From Rattus norvegicus (Eukaryota; Chordata; Mammalia; Rodentia; Muridae), in NCBI RefSeq assembly GCF_036323735.1, contig NC_086031.1, positions 39,695,725-39,759,724 of the forward strand: a DNA stretch of 64,000 nt, given 5' to 3'. The translations under genes were made by a program, and so were the position numbers. Shown here piece after piece: positions 42,906 through 54,132 of this stretch. How positions within the stretch are numbered: the stretch's first letter is position 1; the number at the start of each line of letters is the position of its first letter. The notes under the pieces are model-generated. The model was not told the DNA's origin. It did no database searches and was given only the letters and a program-made list of their open reading frames with translations.

Positions 42906-43984
42906 GGTTGTACATGTATCTTACTACTTCTATTAACCCAACTAGAAACTCCTTCTTCAACATTCTACAGGTCACTATAGATCTTGTCAAGTGGGTAACA
43001 AGTGTTAACCATCCCATTCCTTAGAGCTTGTTCAGCACATTACAAGTGTTTCATTTGTTAATACTCCAATAAAGAGGCAACGATGAAGGGCAAAGACAGT
43101 GCCGGGGGTCACTGTTTGCCTATTTTGTTGAACAGGTCAATTTCTCATCTGTTTGTTAGAGGACAAATCAAAATTCTCTTGCTTCTTTGAGAATCAGAAT
43201 ATTACAAAATGTCAGTCCAGCAGACCCAAGGGATGTCATCAAAGTGAGAACAAGGAGACATGCTTAAATATGAGAATAATGGGGACACGCCCTTAACCAT
43301 CCTAAGCCAGCACTCACTAGACACACACTTAACAGCAGCTCAAGATGTTTTAGCAGAATGACCATTAAAAATACCTTCCAGTAGTAGACAGAGATGAATG
43401 CAAGGACTCTCTCCATGTGCCTAGACAGATCTCCAGTGGACAGTCAAGCTTCAACCATTATTACACATTTTTTTGTTGTTGCTGTTGTTACAAAAAGGAG
43501 CCATTAAATTGTGATCTTCAGACAGCTGTTGAAATGGGACTCTGGAGTGGCAGAAGGAAGCATCAAGTGAAGGTCAAATTCTCTTATGGAGACTCCGTGA
43601 CCCTCAGAAAGAAGACAGCAGTTTCTTCTTGGTTCCCTCTGAAGTGTCCTAACCATGAAGTACTTATTTTGGGGTAACAGAACTTATTACAGACTCTAGG
43701 CCAAAATAGATTGTCTCATTTAAATCTATGGCTTTGATGCTTCGAGCAGCCAGGACAGAGACAAAACAGACACAGCAGAAACAAAACTCATTGCCTCTGG
43801 CCTAGACCAGCCTCTTCCCTCAATGATCTTGAGTGGTTCTGTTGCTCATTCGGGGCTCATTGTCCAGCCCCTCTGCACACCCATTACCCCCTGTACAGCT
43901 GGAAAAGTGACCATTTAGGTAGAGACCTGGTATTTGATCTATTTCTCTTCTTTGTATCATATCAGTGCATTTCAATATTCTTTC
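42906..43984. other. Repeat-free interval
   Basis: About 1.1 kb without recognised repeats or genes. An 86-codon ORF at 43417-43677 has no recognisable domain. Confidence 0.4.
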
Positions 43985-44298
43985 TTTCTTTGTGTGTATT
44001 GTGCTTGTGTGTGTATGTGCCTGTCAGAGAGCAATCTCGGCTGTCATTTTCAGATGCTTTTCAACTTGTTTTGGATTTTTCTTTTCTTTTTGAGACAGGG
44101 CGTCATTCGGAGCTCACCAATTAAACTAGGTTTGCCCTCCAGAGAGGCTCAAGGGTCCTTCTGTCTCTGTCTTTCCAGGACTAGGATTAAAAAACGCAAA
44201 CCACACTCTGCAATTGTACATGGGTCCTAGGTCCCATAAATTTAGGTCCTCATGTTTGCAAAGCAATTCCTTACTTGACTGAGCATCCCTCAAGCCCT
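43985..44298 (-). mobile_element. B4/RSINE1-type SINE
   Basis: TTTTGAGACAGGGCGTCATT, GGAGCTCACCAATTAAACTA, TCCTTCTGTCTCTGTCTTTC, ACTAGGATTAAAAAACGC, TAGGTCCTCATGTTTGCAAA and TGACTGAGCATCCCTCAAGC are in antisense order. Confidence 0.78.
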
Positions 44299-44824
44299 CA
44301 CTTCATCTGTTTTCTTTTTTAATATAGGATCTTTCTCATTCTAGTTTGGCATGTAAGACTGGCTGTGCACTTGTTTTGCCCCATTACTCAGGTTTCTACA
44401 CTCACTGTCTTGGATTGGAGACATGAACTCATGTCAACAAGAGACCCTGTGCTGGCTTTCTCTTGACTTGACCTCTAGTTTGTAGAAGTCCCTGGTCTTC
44501 CTTGCGTGTGAGAGATAACCCAAACCCAGAGCATGTCGTTGTGCTTGCCTAGGAGCATGGTGGCTTCTCAGGGTAGAGCATGTGGCTTCTGAGCTACCAG
44601 TTATCTAACTTGAGTAGTCTTTGTCATGCAAAGCATTCATCATTTCTATGCTTTAAAATATCACCATATTTGCTAGCTTAACTGACTCCAAGCCAAGAAC
44701 CCCTGGACCTCAGTTCTTCCTTTATGGGAAGTAGCACCCTCTCCTCCTGTCAATCAAGTCTCCTATCCTTTGAACAGATTAGATGAGGTCACTACAGAGG
44801 ATCCAGATAGACAGTGCATTTCAG
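44299..44824. other. No recognised feature
   Basis: No gene or confident repeat is seen. Confidence 0.4.
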
Positions 44825-45010
44825 TTTTCTTTGTTCAAAGACTGGCTCTTAGGGTTGCCTCAAATTCACTATGTAGCTGGTGATAATCTTGAACTTTTGT
44901 TTCTCCTGCATCTACATTCATGCAGTACCCCGTTAGCTTTATGTGGTACTGAGATAGAACTCAAGGCTCCATGCATGCTGGGCAAACATCTCAGTGAACT
45001 CCGTCTCAAG
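44825..45010 (-). mobile_element. B4-type SINE
   Basis: GGGTTGCCTCAAATTCACTA then TGTAGCTGGTGATAATCTTG matches the B1 half. GAGATAGAACTCAAGGCTCC then ATGCATGCTGGGCAAACATC matches the ID-like head. Confidence 0.7.
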
Positions 45011-45290
45011 AACTACTCCCTGCCCCCTGCACACCAAGCAATCCTTTGTGACTTTTTAAATCTATGATTGGTTAAGTATGCATATGTGGTAACCATGGAT
45101 ACAGAGAGCCCAGTGGATAGGAAGCACCTTGACTGTTGTCCTCAGAAAATATAAATCACATTACAGTGTTTGTAGAAATCCTTAAATGATGTTGGTGCTC
45201 CCCATTACCAAATTATTTGGTGGATAACAGACCCACATTCATATCTTGTAATAATGAGGCACATATTTTCTAATCACAAATTTAATTTTC

Positions 45291-45562
45291 AAATATATTT
45301 GTTTATTGATTTATTTGTTTACCTGTCTCTATTTATCCACCTATCTATCTATCTTTATATCTATTTACTTATTTGAAGCAGTGACTTATAGCCCAGGCTA
45401 GCTGCTTACTCTTTAGCCAAGGATAATCTTAAATTTCTGACGCTCCTGTTTCCATTACTCAAGGACTAGGGATATAGACGTGTAACATCACATCTGCTTT
45501 AAGCAGTGGTAGAGATGGTATTGTGTGTTCTAAGCAAGGACTCCTCCTACTGGGCTTCATGC
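45291..45562 (-). mobile_element. B4-type SINE with TTTA/TCTA tail
   Basis: TTTATTGATTTATTTGTTTA and TATCTATCTATCT precede a degraded B1 half (TAGCCCAGGCTAGCTGCTTA, GATAATCTTAAATTTCTGAC, GACTAGGGATATAGACG). A short head remnant (TTCTAAGCAAGGACTCC) follows. Confidence 0.68.
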
Positions 45563-46064
45563 CCAATCCCATGTATCTACCACTGTGTAACTGACTACTC
45601 TAACACAATCATGATTCTGTGACCTACATTAGAGCTTAGTTGGAGATTTGCCAGTTTGGCAGTGCCCTGAGGTTGTGGTAAATGGTTAAGCTAGGCCTGG
45701 GGTTGGGGTTGGGGACACTGCACCACTCCTCCTAATTTTCCTTGAGTCTAGCTGGGCCTTTTTTTTTCAGCTAGAGGTCTACTTATGGAAGGGTTTCTTA
45801 GAGAATATCTGGCTACAACTGCATAAAGACAGTCTCCAGTCTTTTCTAGAACTCAGCCTTGAGCAGGCAATGCATTCCTTTTACCATGTAGCAAGTGAAA
45901 ACAAAGAAAGAAAGAAACAAAAAATAGTCTAGATTCAAAGGGAAGGAGAAACCAACTCTAGATCTCTGGGAGGAAGGAATTGCATTTCCAGTTTTGGAAG
46001 CTACTAGTCTGGCTATTAACTTCTGTTTCTGCATAAAATAATTGGAAATGGTGTATTTTTAAAG
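45563..46064. other. No recognised feature
   Basis: No gene or confident repeat is seen. Confidence 0.4.
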
Positions 46065-46197
46065 AATTTTATGTATTCTATGATTATGTATAAGTGTGTG
46101 TTGGGACGAACATGTGCACAAGGGTGGATGTGCTTATAGAGGCCAGAAGAGGAAATCAGATTCCCTGGACTTGGTGTTTCAAGGCCCTCACTCCCAT

Positions 46198-46199
<2 letters not shown>
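46065..46199 (-). mobile_element. B3-type SINE fragment
   Basis: GAATTTTATGTATTCTATGA, TATAGAGGCCAGAAGAGGAA, ATCAGATTCCCTGGACTTGG is the antisense tail half. The head half is absent, replaced by a TG array. Confidence 0.65.
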
Positions 46200-46253
<54 letters not shown>

Positions 46254-46318
46254 TGTGTGTGTGTGTGTCTGTGTGTCTGTGTGTCTGTGTGTGTCTGTGT
46301 GTGTGTCTGTGTGTCTAC
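46200..46318. repeat. (TG)n with TCTG interruptions
   Basis: About 52 bp of pure TG followed by TGTGTCTG variants. This is the 3' tail of the SINE to its right. Confidence 0.96.
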
Positions 46319-46435
46319 ATGTAGGTCAATGAGCAAGTTGCAGAGGGGTTTACCATGTAGGACTGAGACATTGAACTTGGTTCATCAGGCTTGGCACAAG
46401 CACGTTTACCCACTGAGCCATCTTGCTGGCCCCTG
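46319..46435 (-). mobile_element. B3-like SINE fragment
   Basis: GACATTGAACTTGGTTCATC, AGGCTTGGCACAAGCACGTT, TACCCACTGAGCCATCTTGC then TGGCCCC is a clear antisense head. Confidence 0.78.
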
Positions 46436-47104
46436 ACTTTCAGATTTTTGCGATTGTTAGAACCCAGAACACACATTTTAAATAGGTCATAAGTAAAGCA
46501 GCTGGAATAACCAAGTACAAGGTCAGTTCGTGTGCATGGGATCTGCAGGTTCTGAGACACTCCTATGCCCCATCCATTAGATCTCCTGAAGCCTCTGATA
46601 AGTGTGTGGCACCACCCCTGGGGAGCTTGGGAAGCCTTCAGTGTTGCTTACTTTTCTGTCTCTTGCTTCCTGAAGGAGGTCTAGCTTTACTTGTGTTGAT
46701 TGGCAGTTCCAGTCTAGTAATGACAGGGATCAGTAACACCAGCCTTCATTTTCACAAAGAGCCCAGTAGCAAAGTGAACCACTCTCTCAGGAGAGCATTT
46801 TAATGCTCATTTCATGCTGCCATTTTTTCTTCAGGATCCACTTTCTCCTAATCTCTCCACCCAAGGAGGTCATAAAAGACCTCAAACTGCACCCAGATTC
46901 CCTCCGAGAGTTCTAGATCTGCGTTGTCTCCTCTCAAATGCTTGTGGTATCTGGACTTGCTTCCTAGTTAAAAATATCAGAGCAAGCTTCCTACATATTG
47001 TGGATGTGAAGGGACTCTGGGCAGGTCTAGTGTGTTGATCATGACTCTGGCAGACCTTTTCCTTCTGCACAGTTTCCTCTGCCTTGCTAAGAACCATTAG
47101 ATTA
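46436..47104. other. No recognised feature
   Basis: No gene or confident repeat is seen. Confidence 0.4.
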
Positions 47105-47535
47105 CTTTCCCAAAGCTATCTCCCCAAGTCCCCAGATCTATTCCCTTCTTTGGCCACTTTTTTATCCTGAGGTTGTCTACCAAAGCCCAACTATCAAAGC
47201 CACATTTGGCTCACCAAATTAACATGCCCAATTAAAATTAGACACCTCATCCTAAACAGGGTTTGTTCCCTTTTACCTGTATAAACCACTGTTTGCCTAT
47301 GGGCCACATCGGTCTCTACTCTATCCAATACCATTGTCTTAAGAGACAACTATCCCTGTGCCTTCTTTGTTTCCTTCACTTTCTTTCTTGTCTCCTGTCC
47401 CTTATTTTTGTCACTTTCACCCTGAGGCACTGTCCCTCTGGGGCAAATATATCTCCTTGTTCTGAGAACTTGGATTCTGGTGTCCTGAGACAATATTTTT
47501 CCTTTCAGGTAGGGTTACTGTAATGTCCTCAAAGT
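47105..47535. mobile_element. Possible LTR/ERV-derived repeat fragment
   Basis: CTACCAAAGCCCAACTATCA, TTGGCTCACCAAATTAACAT, TTAAAATTAGACACCTCATC and a pyrimidine-rich CTTTCTTGTCTCCTGTCCCT have the texture of rodent LTR-like repeats I remember. No termini or coding remnants could be fixed. Confidence 0.3.
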
Positions 47536-48337
47536 GCAGGTGACTGGGCCTATGGTCTCCTGTGTATTAGCTTCCTTCTGCTTTTTGAAGGATTAGAGTC
47601 TAGGTGTTGACCTTGACTTGGGTAGAATTGTCTCTGCTCAGCCCACACACTCCCCCATGATTGATTACACAATGCAGTTCCTGTCTCCAGCCTGGGTTAC
47701 TAAGCCATCTTCAGTCTCCCAAATGTCTTTAAGTCAAGAGTTTACTTCTTGTGTTCTTCCTTCTTCATTGATAGTTCCTGACGTAGGGCCAGGCGTGTAT
47801 GTGTAGCTGCCCCCAGAAGCACCTGGGACTACATGGCAAAGTGAACTTTGTGCCTTCATTCTAGCCATTTGGCAGATGAGGAAACTTACCAGCTTTACCA
47901 GTTTTTAAGAAAACGTTTTTGTTTTGTGGTGCTAGCTAAGCCATTTAAAAATACTGCAAGAGTCATTGATGAGTAGATAAAAAGTAACGATCCTCAGACC
48001 ACAGACTGGAAAGTGGACCATAGAGATTTGTTCTTGATAGGTACTTACCAGAGGTGAGCTTGACCAGCAGTATGCACAGCCACGGGAGAAGCTAACTTCT
48101 GAGATGGCAAGAAAGTATCACTGTTCTGCCCTAAGTAAGAAGTATTAATTAGAGGTTACCACAGTCGCTCACCTCAGCAAGTTAAGAGCCCAAATAGGTA
48201 CACAATCCACGAGCACATTTCAGAGAATGACAAGGGAAATGGCCGCTTTAGCCTTTGAGTCTCAGTGATCGAGAACTCTCCCTGAAGATTTGTCCACTGG
48301 GCCTGTGGGTGGTACCCGTAGATTACTTACCTAGTGT
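47536..48337. other. No recognised feature
   Basis: No gene or confident repeat is seen over 0.8 kb. Confidence 0.4.
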
Positions 48338-48702
48338 GCTAGTTGGTTTCAAGTGTTAACTTGCTGCAGCATGGAATAGCCTGGGAAGAGAGTCTCAGCC
48401 AAGTAGTTGCCTTTCTGTGGTTGTTCTGTGGGTATGTCTATGGGGAATTGTCTTAACTGTTTATTGATATAGGAGCCCAGCCCACTGTGGACAGCAACAA
48501 TCCCCAGGCAGGCAATTCTGAAACACAAAGGGTAGGAGTAGGAGAAAGCTAGTAGAAATCAAATAGGCAGCATAGGTACATTAATGTCTCTCTTGTCTGT
48601 GGATGTGTCTTAATCTGAGACATCCCTACACTGATGGACTGTAACCCAGAATGTAATTTAGCTAAAATTGTTTCTTTCCCTAATTTGGTTTTGGCTGGAG
48701 TA
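48338..48702 (+). mobile_element. Rodent interspersed repeat (family B)
   Basis: TGTGCTAGTTGGTTTCAAGT, GGAATAGCCTGGGAAGAGAG, GGGGAATTGTCTTAACTGTT, GGAGCCCAGCCCACTGTGGA and GATGGACTGTAACCCAGAAT. The distal half is diverged. Confidence 0.62.
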
Positions 48703-48704
48703 TA

Positions 48705-48880
48705 AAACTAGAACACCTAGCATTCAGGAAGCCCTAGGTTCCACCCTAGCTCCTTATAAACTGCCTATAATATCAGCACTTGGGTGGTAGAGCTAGGAGA
48801 AGGTCATCCTTAGCTATATAGTTATGCTTGAAGACACCCAGGGATACGAGAGAGTCTGACTCCAAACAAAACGAAGGCCA
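48705..48880 (+). mobile_element. B4-type SINE
   Basis: CTAGCATTCAGGAAGCCCTA then GGTTCCACCCTAGCTCC is the ID-like head. AATATCAGCACTTGGGTGGT then CTTAGCTATATAGTTATGC is the B1-like half. Confidence 0.72.
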
Positions 48881-49612
48881 AAACAAGTACCACCACCCCT
48901 AACACCACAAACCAAAGCCACCAAACAAAGGGAAAGAAAAAGGAAGAATAAACCAGGGAAACGAGATGTGGAAGAGAGATATGGTAACTGCCTAAAGAAT
49001 TGTCCTGGGAGGTCTCCAAGCTGATGCCTGCAGGAGGTGAGGAAGAGAAGGTTACAGGGAGTGGGTAGATTTGTTTCTTATTACCTTCCTTCATATCAGG
49101 AGAATTTGCCCAGCCCTTCATCTCCAGCTCCCAGAGTCTACAGCAAGGCCACTCTAGAGAAGGTTCCTTGTGCAAATTTGTATCCAGGATTGAAGGAGCT
49201 GGAGATAACTGTGTGTGGGCTGGTGAGGAAGCACAGACCCTAGATCTGAATTCATAACTGGGGCACCAGCTCAAGTGTGACCCAGAAATGAAAGCTACTC
49301 TAATTTGCGAACCTTGAACCACACTGAGCCCCAAATTAATCTTTTTCTTTTTCCACTGTGCTGAGCACTGAACCAAGGATTTTGAAAACAGCAACACCTA
49401 GTAAGCCAGTTTGAACCAGAACGAAGCCTATTCATTTTCTAAAAGTATTGAACTGGAACAATACAGAAATGTTAAAGTATCTTTCAAGCTAAACCTGGAT
49501 TGAGCTGATCATTCACAAGTGCCTAGCAAGGGATAGAACAAGGATTCTGTCTGGAGAGGCAATTCTGTGCATGTCTCATGTTTGCCTCCTCACTCCTAAA
49601 TTAAACTACCCA

Positions 49613-49618
<6 letters not shown>
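48881..49618. other. Repeat-free segment under the longest non-repetitive ORF
   Basis: A 191-codon minus-strand ORF (48822-49397) crosses this DNA. Its C-terminal part includes a hydrophobic run (FVVLGVVVLVLAFVLFGV) that is simply the A/C-rich tail of the adjacent B4 read backwards. The rest has no recognised domain. I judge it accidental. Confidence 0.35.

Positions 49619-49648
<30 letters not shown>
49619..49648. repeat. Poly(T) run of about 29
   Basis: A long uninterrupted T run that could be the tail of a minus-strand retroelement or retrocopy, but no body is recognised immediately to its right (49650-49756). Confidence 0.9.
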
Positions 49649-49651
<3 letters not shown>

Positions 49652-49756
49652 TTGAAGCCCTGGGTTGAAATCTTAGGCCTGACTTTTCATTGGAAAATAT
49701 CTTCTGTGCATTTATTCCACATTTCCCTTTTTGTGGGAAAGTTTGTGTCCATACTG

Positions 49757-50056
49757 TGTGTGCGCATGTGCACACACATACACATGTGCATTGGTGCAGA
49801 AAATAGCCTCAGGTGTCATTCTTCAGGCACTGCTGTTGAGGCGAGGGTCTCTCACTGGCCTGAAGGTTGCCAAGTAGTGTAGACTGCCTTCCCAGCAAGT
49901 CCCAGGAATCTGTGTGGCTCTCCCCCCTCCAGCAGTGTGACTGCAAGCATACAGCCCAATGCCTGGCTTTTTGATGTTGATGCTGGGGCATTGAAGCAAG
50001 ATCTCTGTGCTTTAATGGCAACGCCTTACCAACTGAGCCATCTCTCCAGCCCCTTC
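49757..50056 (-). mobile_element. B4/RSINE1-type SINE, full length
   Basis: AATAGCCTCAGGTGTCATTC, TTCAGGCACTGCTGTTGAGG, GCAAGTCCCAGGAATCTGTG, GTGACTGCAAGCATACAGCC, ATGCTGGGGCATTGAAGCAA and CCAACTGAGCCATCTCTCCA are in perfect antisense order. Best-preserved copy of its class here. Confidence 0.88.
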
Positions 50057-50069
50057 GGCATTCATTTTT

Positions 50070-50272
50070 TCTTTTTAAAAATTTAATTTAAAAAAATGCA
50101 TGCCTGTTTATGTGTTTTTGTGTGTGCTATGGTGTAACTGTAGAGGTCTGTTTCTCAAGACTTCATTTTCCCCTTTCACCACGTGGTTTTAGAGATCAAA
50201 CTAAAATGAATGGTAACGTTTGTTGTCAAGTGCCTTTACACATTGATATATTTTGCCTACCCACTCCTCAAC
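50070..50272 (-). mobile_element. B3-like SINE, diverged
   Basis: AAAATTTAATTTAAAAAAAT tail side, then ATTTTCCCCTTTCACCACGT, GGTTTTAGAGATCAAACTAA, TTGTTGTCAAGTGCCTTTAC and CATTGATATATTTTGCCTAC. Confidence 0.62.
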
Positions 50273-50279
50273 TTTCTTC

Positions 50280-50465
50280 AGAGTAAGTTTAAACATTATG
50301 TGTATGGGTAATTTGTTTGAATATATGTCTGTATATTGCATGAGTGCAGTGCCTGTGGAACCACTGCTACTGGGACTGGAATTGCATATGGTCCTGGGAA
50401 TCAAGCCATGGTCTTCCAGAAGAGCAGCCAGTGGCTCTTAACCAAGCAGTCAACTCTCCAGTCCC
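50280..50465 (-). mobile_element. B3/B2-type SINE
   Basis: GCATGAGTGCAGTGCCTGTG, CCTGGGAATCAAGCCATGGT, CTTCCAGAAGAGCAGCCAGT, GGCTCTTAACCAAGCAGTCA and ACTCTCCAGTCCC. Three SINEs in the same orientation (49757-50465) stand nearly end to end. Confidence 0.82.
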
Positions 50466-50780
50466 TTCCTCAACTTTGTTGATGTCTTTATATACATTTT
50501 CTAACTGCTCACAATGCTCAGCAGGTTTTGGGTTGTACGCACAGTTGGGTGGAAAGGAATGGGTTAGTAACTTGAAATAGCAATGAGGTTTAAAAAGATC
50601 CTGCAGTCCAGAGGAAACCTTTGGAATATTCTAAGCGGAGGGCAATCACATCAGATTTGAGTTATGGATAACTTACACCATGGGCAGAGATAGGAAAGGG
50701 AGGTAGGTTCATGCACAGTGAGATGCCTCAGGAACAAACTGTAGCAGTGTGTGTATGCAGAGACAGAGCAGAAATGGCAA
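50466..50780. other. No recognised feature
   Basis: No gene or confident repeat is seen. Confidence 0.4.
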
Positions 50781-51086
50781 GGGGCTGGGAGATAGTTCAG
50801 TGGTAAAGTTTCTGTCACACAAGAAAGACAGTCTGGGTTTGGATCTCCAGTATCCACTTGAAAAGTCAGGTGAAGTGATACACGCAGGTAAGTCTCATGC
50901 TGAAGAGACAGAGACAGGAGGATCCCTGATGCTCACTGGCCAGCCAGGCCAGTCAAATGGATGAACTCCAACTCCAGCTTCAGTTACAGACAGTGCCTCA
51001 AAAATAAGGCTGTAATCAACGAAGACATCTGGTATAAACCTTTGACCTTTATATGCACACATACACATGAGCACAGTCCCACATAA
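50781..51086 (+). mobile_element. B4/RSINE1-type SINE
   Basis: AAGGGGCTGGGAGATAGTTC, AGTGGTAAAGTTTCTGTCAC, GGTTTGGATCTCCAGTATCC, GACAGAGACAGGAGGATCCC, TGATGCTCACTGGCCAGCCA and TTTGACCTTTATATGCACAC form a full-length sense copy with a CA tail. Confidence 0.86.
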
Positions 51087-51088
51087 TA

Positions 51089-51121
<33 letters not shown>

Positions 51122-51130
51122 ACTCACACA
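51087..51130. repeat. (CA)n/(CACT)n SINE tail
   Basis: CACACA units ending in CACTCACACACTCACACACT; tail of the preceding SINE. Confidence 0.94.
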
Positions 51131-51479
51131 CTCATACAACACAAAAGCAGTACTATTGTGCCAGAAGTTACTACGATTTGACTGCTGCTTTCACACTTCC
51201 TTGCTGTGCAATCTGGTGTCAACCACACAAATGGTTTGTGTCCCATGCATGCCCCTTCTGTCATGTAATGAATGCCCAGTAAACATTACTTAATTTCACA
51301 AATAAATAAATCAAGTATGAGATGGGCCCAACATGCAGCAAGCAGAAGCAACAGGATTAGTTAGTTATACAGAAGACTGAAAAGGAGGTCAGGGTGGATG
51401 TGTAGGTGCTGAAGTGGGCAGCTGGGTAGGTTGTGACCATGTTCACAGAGAATTTGGGAGAAGACCTGTTTGCAAACTG
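51131..51479. other. No recognised feature
   Basis: No gene or confident repeat is seen. Confidence 0.4.
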
Positions 51480-51830
51480 TGCTAACTTGTTTATATGTCA
51501 ACTTGACAGGGGCTAGATTCATTTGGGAAGAATGAATATGAATCGAGAAAATGCCCCTACCAGATTGGGCCATACACAAGTCTGGGGTACATTTCATTAA
51601 TCTGTGATCAATATGAGTGGTCATAGGGTGTATAATAAATCAGGCTGAGCAAGCCACAGGGAGAGAGCTAGTAAGCAGGGTTCTCCCATGGCTTCTGCTT
51701 CAGTTCCTACCTTTGGGTTCCTGTACTGACCTCTCTCCATAATGGACTGTGCTGTAGGACTGTAGGCTGAAATAAACACTTTCTTATCCAAGTTGCTTCT
51801 GGCTGTAGTGTTTTCTTGCCAGAAAAGAAG
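51480..51830 (+). mobile_element. Rodent interspersed repeat (family B), full length
   Basis: TTTATATGTCAACTTGACAG, ATCGAGAAAATGCCCCTACC, AGGCTGAGCAAGCCACAGGG, CTTCTGCTTCAGTTCCTACC, GGCTGAAATAAACACTTTCT and a degraded terminal CTTGCTGGCTGT-type end. It contains an AATAAA signal on the plus strand. Confidence 0.72.
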
Positions 51831-52454
51831 CCCTATTGAAGACCTAAAGGAAACACATAAACTTGTTGGGTAGAAGGTGCCTTTGAGGTATCTTGTTAGG
51901 GTTCCTGAGGGTCAGACTACATAACTTATGGAAAAAGGTAGCTGAATGGGGAGTGAAAGGGGAGCAAGAGGGGACCCAGGGTGAGAGGAGGGAGGCTTCT
52001 ACGGAGGGAACAATTGAGAGCCTATACGTAGCAAGCACTATCTACCCATCCACACTGGAAATGTTCTATCGGCAATGGGCTATCACCAGTCTTGTGTAAG
52101 CATGGTTCCTTGGAGGGAGAACAAAAAGCAATAGCAGGTAGTTGAGAGGCCAGCTAGGAAGAGAGAGCACAGAGAGGCCATAAGCATATTACCCTTTCAA
52201 GGGTCTTTGTTATAGAGAAGTGGAACACAATGAAGGTGGCTCAACAAGTTACCATCTCTGAATCAGGTTTTGGATTTAATCGTCAGATCCTAGAGCTTCA
52301 CAAAATTATCTCAGGCCTGGTCTTGCCAACATCCCTCTTTCTGAGAAAGGACTCATCATCTTAGTTACTCCTCCTGGTCTCCATCAAACCAATGTGGTAT
52401 CAGTGGGTTTACGCTCCGTCTCTCCTCTGGTAAAGTCCAAGCTCCACAAAGGCA
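51831..52454. other. No recognised feature
   Basis: No gene or confident repeat is seen. Confidence 0.4.
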
Positions 52455-52795
52455 GCTGTGATGGTGGTAATGTCAACTTAGCAGGACCTAGAATCACCAG
52501 GAGACATAGTTGTGACAGAGCTTCTTCTAGACTGGGTTCATTGAAGTAGGCAGACCCATCCTGAATGTGAGTGGTACCATGCTGGAGTGTCGACTGAGGG
52601 AAAACAAGAATGTGAGTTGAGCACCAGCATCCCTCTCTCTCTCTGCTTCCTGATTGTGGATGCCATGTCACCAGCTGCCTCACACTCCTACTGCCATGCC
52701 TACCCCACCATAGTGGAATACACTCTCAAACTGCCTTCCTTATGGTGCTTTTACCCGGTATTTGTCACAGGATAAAGCAAAATGACCAATACAGC
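52455..52795 (+). mobile_element. Rodent interspersed repeat (family C)
   Basis: TGTCAACTTAGCAGGACCTA, GAATCACCAGGAGACATAGT, AGTAGGCAGACCCATCCTGA, TGAGTTGAGCACCAGCATCC, a short CTCTCTCTCTC, TGATTGTGGATGCCATGTCA and CTTCCTTATGGTGCTTTTAC. It serves as the unexpanded comparison for the 11790 copy. Confidence 0.75.
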
Positions 52796-53079
52796 CAGCA
52801 CCTTTTCTATCTTACCTCCTCCTCACTAAGGCACCCTGGGATCAGGAAGCCATCACTTCCTGTTGTTGGCTGCTCATACAAGCTTCCCGTTATGGCATCC
52901 AATAAAATGATTTCCCTCTGCCTTCGGTCCAGGCATGATTGAGCCTTCCTTGAACTGTGGGATTATTGCAGTCACAGAGACCATTCACCTAGACTTTTAT
53001 TTCCCTCTGGTTATGTTTACCTCTGTGCCTTTGGTAATGCTGTACTTATATCCATCAATTTACAAAGGCAGTAAGACTT

Positions 53080-54132
53080 TAAGGGTCCATTTTTTTTTAA
53101 CTTTTTATTCATTCTCTGTGAGTTTCACATCCTGCACCCCAGTCCCATTCATCTTCCCCTGGTATGTTCTCTCCATCCTTGCAACCTCCCTGTCAAAAGA
53201 AAATTTAAAAGTATACAAACAAAAGCAAACCAAACCAAACCAAAACATAGAGAACATGGAAGCTGTAGTGTGTCGCACTGTGTCTCACAGCAAACTCTGT
53301 CCACACATCTTCACTTGTAAATGTTCATTGCAATGAGTCACTGGTCTGGTTCGAGGTCTCTGGCTTCTGTGACACATCAATATTGGATTCTCAGCAGGAA
53401 TCCTCCTGGTTATCTTGTTGTCATTCTGTGTCCTAGAGATCCTGCAGCTTTGGATCAGCAGGACTAGCCCTTTCACATGCTCCAGCAGTTCACAGAGGCT
53501 GTAAATTTTGGGGTGAGCCAACTCAAACTCTCAATCTGGGTAGCAGCTAAGCTGGCCACAATGTTGCCCCTCCCACATCTGCATCACCAAGGTGAGCTCT
53601 CCAGCCCTGCCCCAGCTAGGCCATCCACCACTGCCATCAGGAGTAGGCAGGGTCAGCTCTCCTATTCTCAAGCCGGTAGGACCAGCTCATCTGTACTCAC
53701 ACCTCCAGAGCCAGATCCACTGTGCTAGTGGATCCAGTGGAGGTACAGGGCTCACTCTCCCGAGTGTTGAATCTGGAGGGGGGCTGGGCCAGCTCTCTTG
53801 CTCATGTCCCATAGGGGCTGGCTCACCCATGCCTTAGCCATCAGGGCCAGCTCAAGTGTGTTGCCTAAGCAAGGTGCAGGACCTGCTCTCCTGAATTCTA
53901 CATCGAGTCAGGGACAGGGCTAGCTATCCTGCTCTCATGACTTCAGGGACAACTCTCCCAAGTACCACAGGTTGCCAGCAAGGTGTGAGGTGCGTCGCTC
54001 CCTTCCCCTCATGACGGACAAGTGGCAGGGCCAGTTCTCCTTCCTTCTCAAGCTTGAGGCTGGCCCATCTGTGCCCTCTCTATCAGGGTCAGCTCTATTG
54101 TGCTGCAGAACCTCTCTAAGGGACCATTTTTT
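53080..54132 (-). mobile_element. L1 3' UTR insertion with target-site duplication
   Basis: Plus-strand modules are CACATCCTGCACCCCAGTCC, GAACATGGAAGCTGTAGTGT, AATGTTCATTGCAATGAGTC, GAGATCCTGCAGCTTTGGAT and repeated GGGCCAGCTC or AGCTCTCC boxes. They match an L1 (Lx-type) 3' region in reverse. TAAGGGTCCATTTTTT at 53080 recurs as TAAGGGACCATTTTTT at 54117-54132, consistent with a target-site duplication, and TTTTTTTT is the tail. Confidence 0.78.
53590..54115. repeat. Degenerate GGCCAGCTC-module repeats within L1
   Basis: AGCTCTCC or GGCCAGCTC-type boxes recur about every 45-60 bp (for example near 53591, 53655, 53791, 53847, 53891, 53948, 54029 and 54091), giving a minisatellite-like G+C-rich tract inside the L1 3' UTR. 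Confidence 0.65.

Noticed and set aside
49619..49648. Poly(T) as the tail of a minus-strand processed pseudogene
   Set aside because: The 100 bp to its right show no coding similarity before the next SINE begins.
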